41,267 nt of DNA, from contig CABUKU010000027.1 of assembly GCA_902492205.1 (NCBI GenBank), positions 1 through 41,267 of the forward strand. The letters are read 5' to 3'. This DNA comes from an uncultured Bacteroides sp. (GTDB lineage Bacteria > Bacteroidota > Bacteroidia > Bacteroidales > Bacteroidaceae). The notes beneath the pieces were generated by a model, which saw nothing but the letters and a program-made list of their open reading frames with translations, was not told the origin of the DNA and made no database searches. The translations under genes were made by a program, and so were the position numbers. This document shows positions 41,204 to 41,267 of the stretch, one piece after another (position 1 is the stretch's first letter; each line of letters starts with the position of its first letter).

Positions 41204-41267
41204 ATGAATCAATACGAAACCGTTTTCATTTTAACTCCCGTTTTGTCTGATGCTCAGATGAAGGAAG
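41204..41267 (+). CDS. rpsF: 30S ribosomal protein S6, partial
   Basis: The first 21 codons read MNQYETVFILTPVLSDAQMKE, the start of ribosomal protein S6 (YETVFILTP is typical). The gene runs off the right edge of the window. In Bacteroides it is normally followed by rpsR and rplI, which cannot be checked here. Confidence 0.92.
   Translation, partial: MNQYETVFILTPVLSDAQMKE

Overview
The window looks like chromosomal DNA from a Bacteroides-type bacterium (order Bacteroidales). The signs are many lipoproteins with Bacteroides-style lipoboxes (NigD-like, DUF4827-like, DUF4249, BACON domains), a sigma/FecR/TonB-receptor signalling set, the rprX-rprY two-component pair, a second EF-G, and repeated promoter elements of the Bacteroides type (TTTG, then 19-22 nt, then TAnnTTTG) with no obvious Shine-Dalgarno sequences. 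The species cannot be fixed from the sequence alone.

Layout. 1-2 kb: a tyrosine recombinase and a NigD-like lipoprotein, both on the minus strand. 2-4 kb: an ECF sigma factor and a protein that appears to span both membranes, resembling the Das/Dma pairs of B. thetaiotaomicron. 4-10 kb: housekeeping genes on the plus strand (rpe, a ComEC-like protein, an NrnA-like DHH phosphoesterase, a DUF4827-like lipoprotein, glmM). 10.3-12.3 kb: a NUDIX hydrolase divergent from a BACON/M43-like metalloprotease lipoprotein. 12.3-18.6 kb: a complete minus-strand histidine-degradation operon, hutU-ftcD-hutI-cyclodeaminase-hutH, behind a good promoter. 19-21.4 kb: queA divergent from a DUF2027/Smr protein. 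21.4-23.3 kb: a split LysO exporter followed by a pyruvoyl histidine decarboxylase homologue that lacks its cleavage serine. 23.4-30.3 kb: a minus-strand run of small secreted protein, hemW, ECF sigma, FecR, TonB receptor and DUF4249 lipoprotein. 30.3-32.7 kb: an unrecognised 125-aa protein with a long structured leader, a rod-shaped RNA that looks like a 6S RNA, and a BACON lipoprotein. 32.7-35.3 kb: an AT-rich cassette of three lipoprotein genes between roughly 115-bp inverted repeats. 35.4-40.2 kb: an EF-G2-type factor without the catalytic histidine, then rprX-rprY. 40.2-41.3 kb: a tiny two-helix membrane protein, a MarR regulator, and the start of rpsF.

How the genes work together. The hut operon turns histidine into glutamate by the formimino-tetrahydrofolate route, with formiminotransferase and cyclodeaminase as separate proteins. 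Two sigma-factor systems of different design are present: one with a membrane-spanning regulator and one with a FecR/TonB receptor. EF-G2, the possible 6S RNA and the two-component system suggest a stress or starvation theme on the right side, but that link is inference.

The most interesting items are the 6S-like RNA at 31.1-31.4 kb, the three-gene cassette between inverted repeats, the decarboxylase homologue without a pyruvoyl serine next to an exporter, the array of 9-bp palindromes upstream of the hut promoter, and the ComEC-like gene whose conserved N-terminus lies upstream of any usual start codon.
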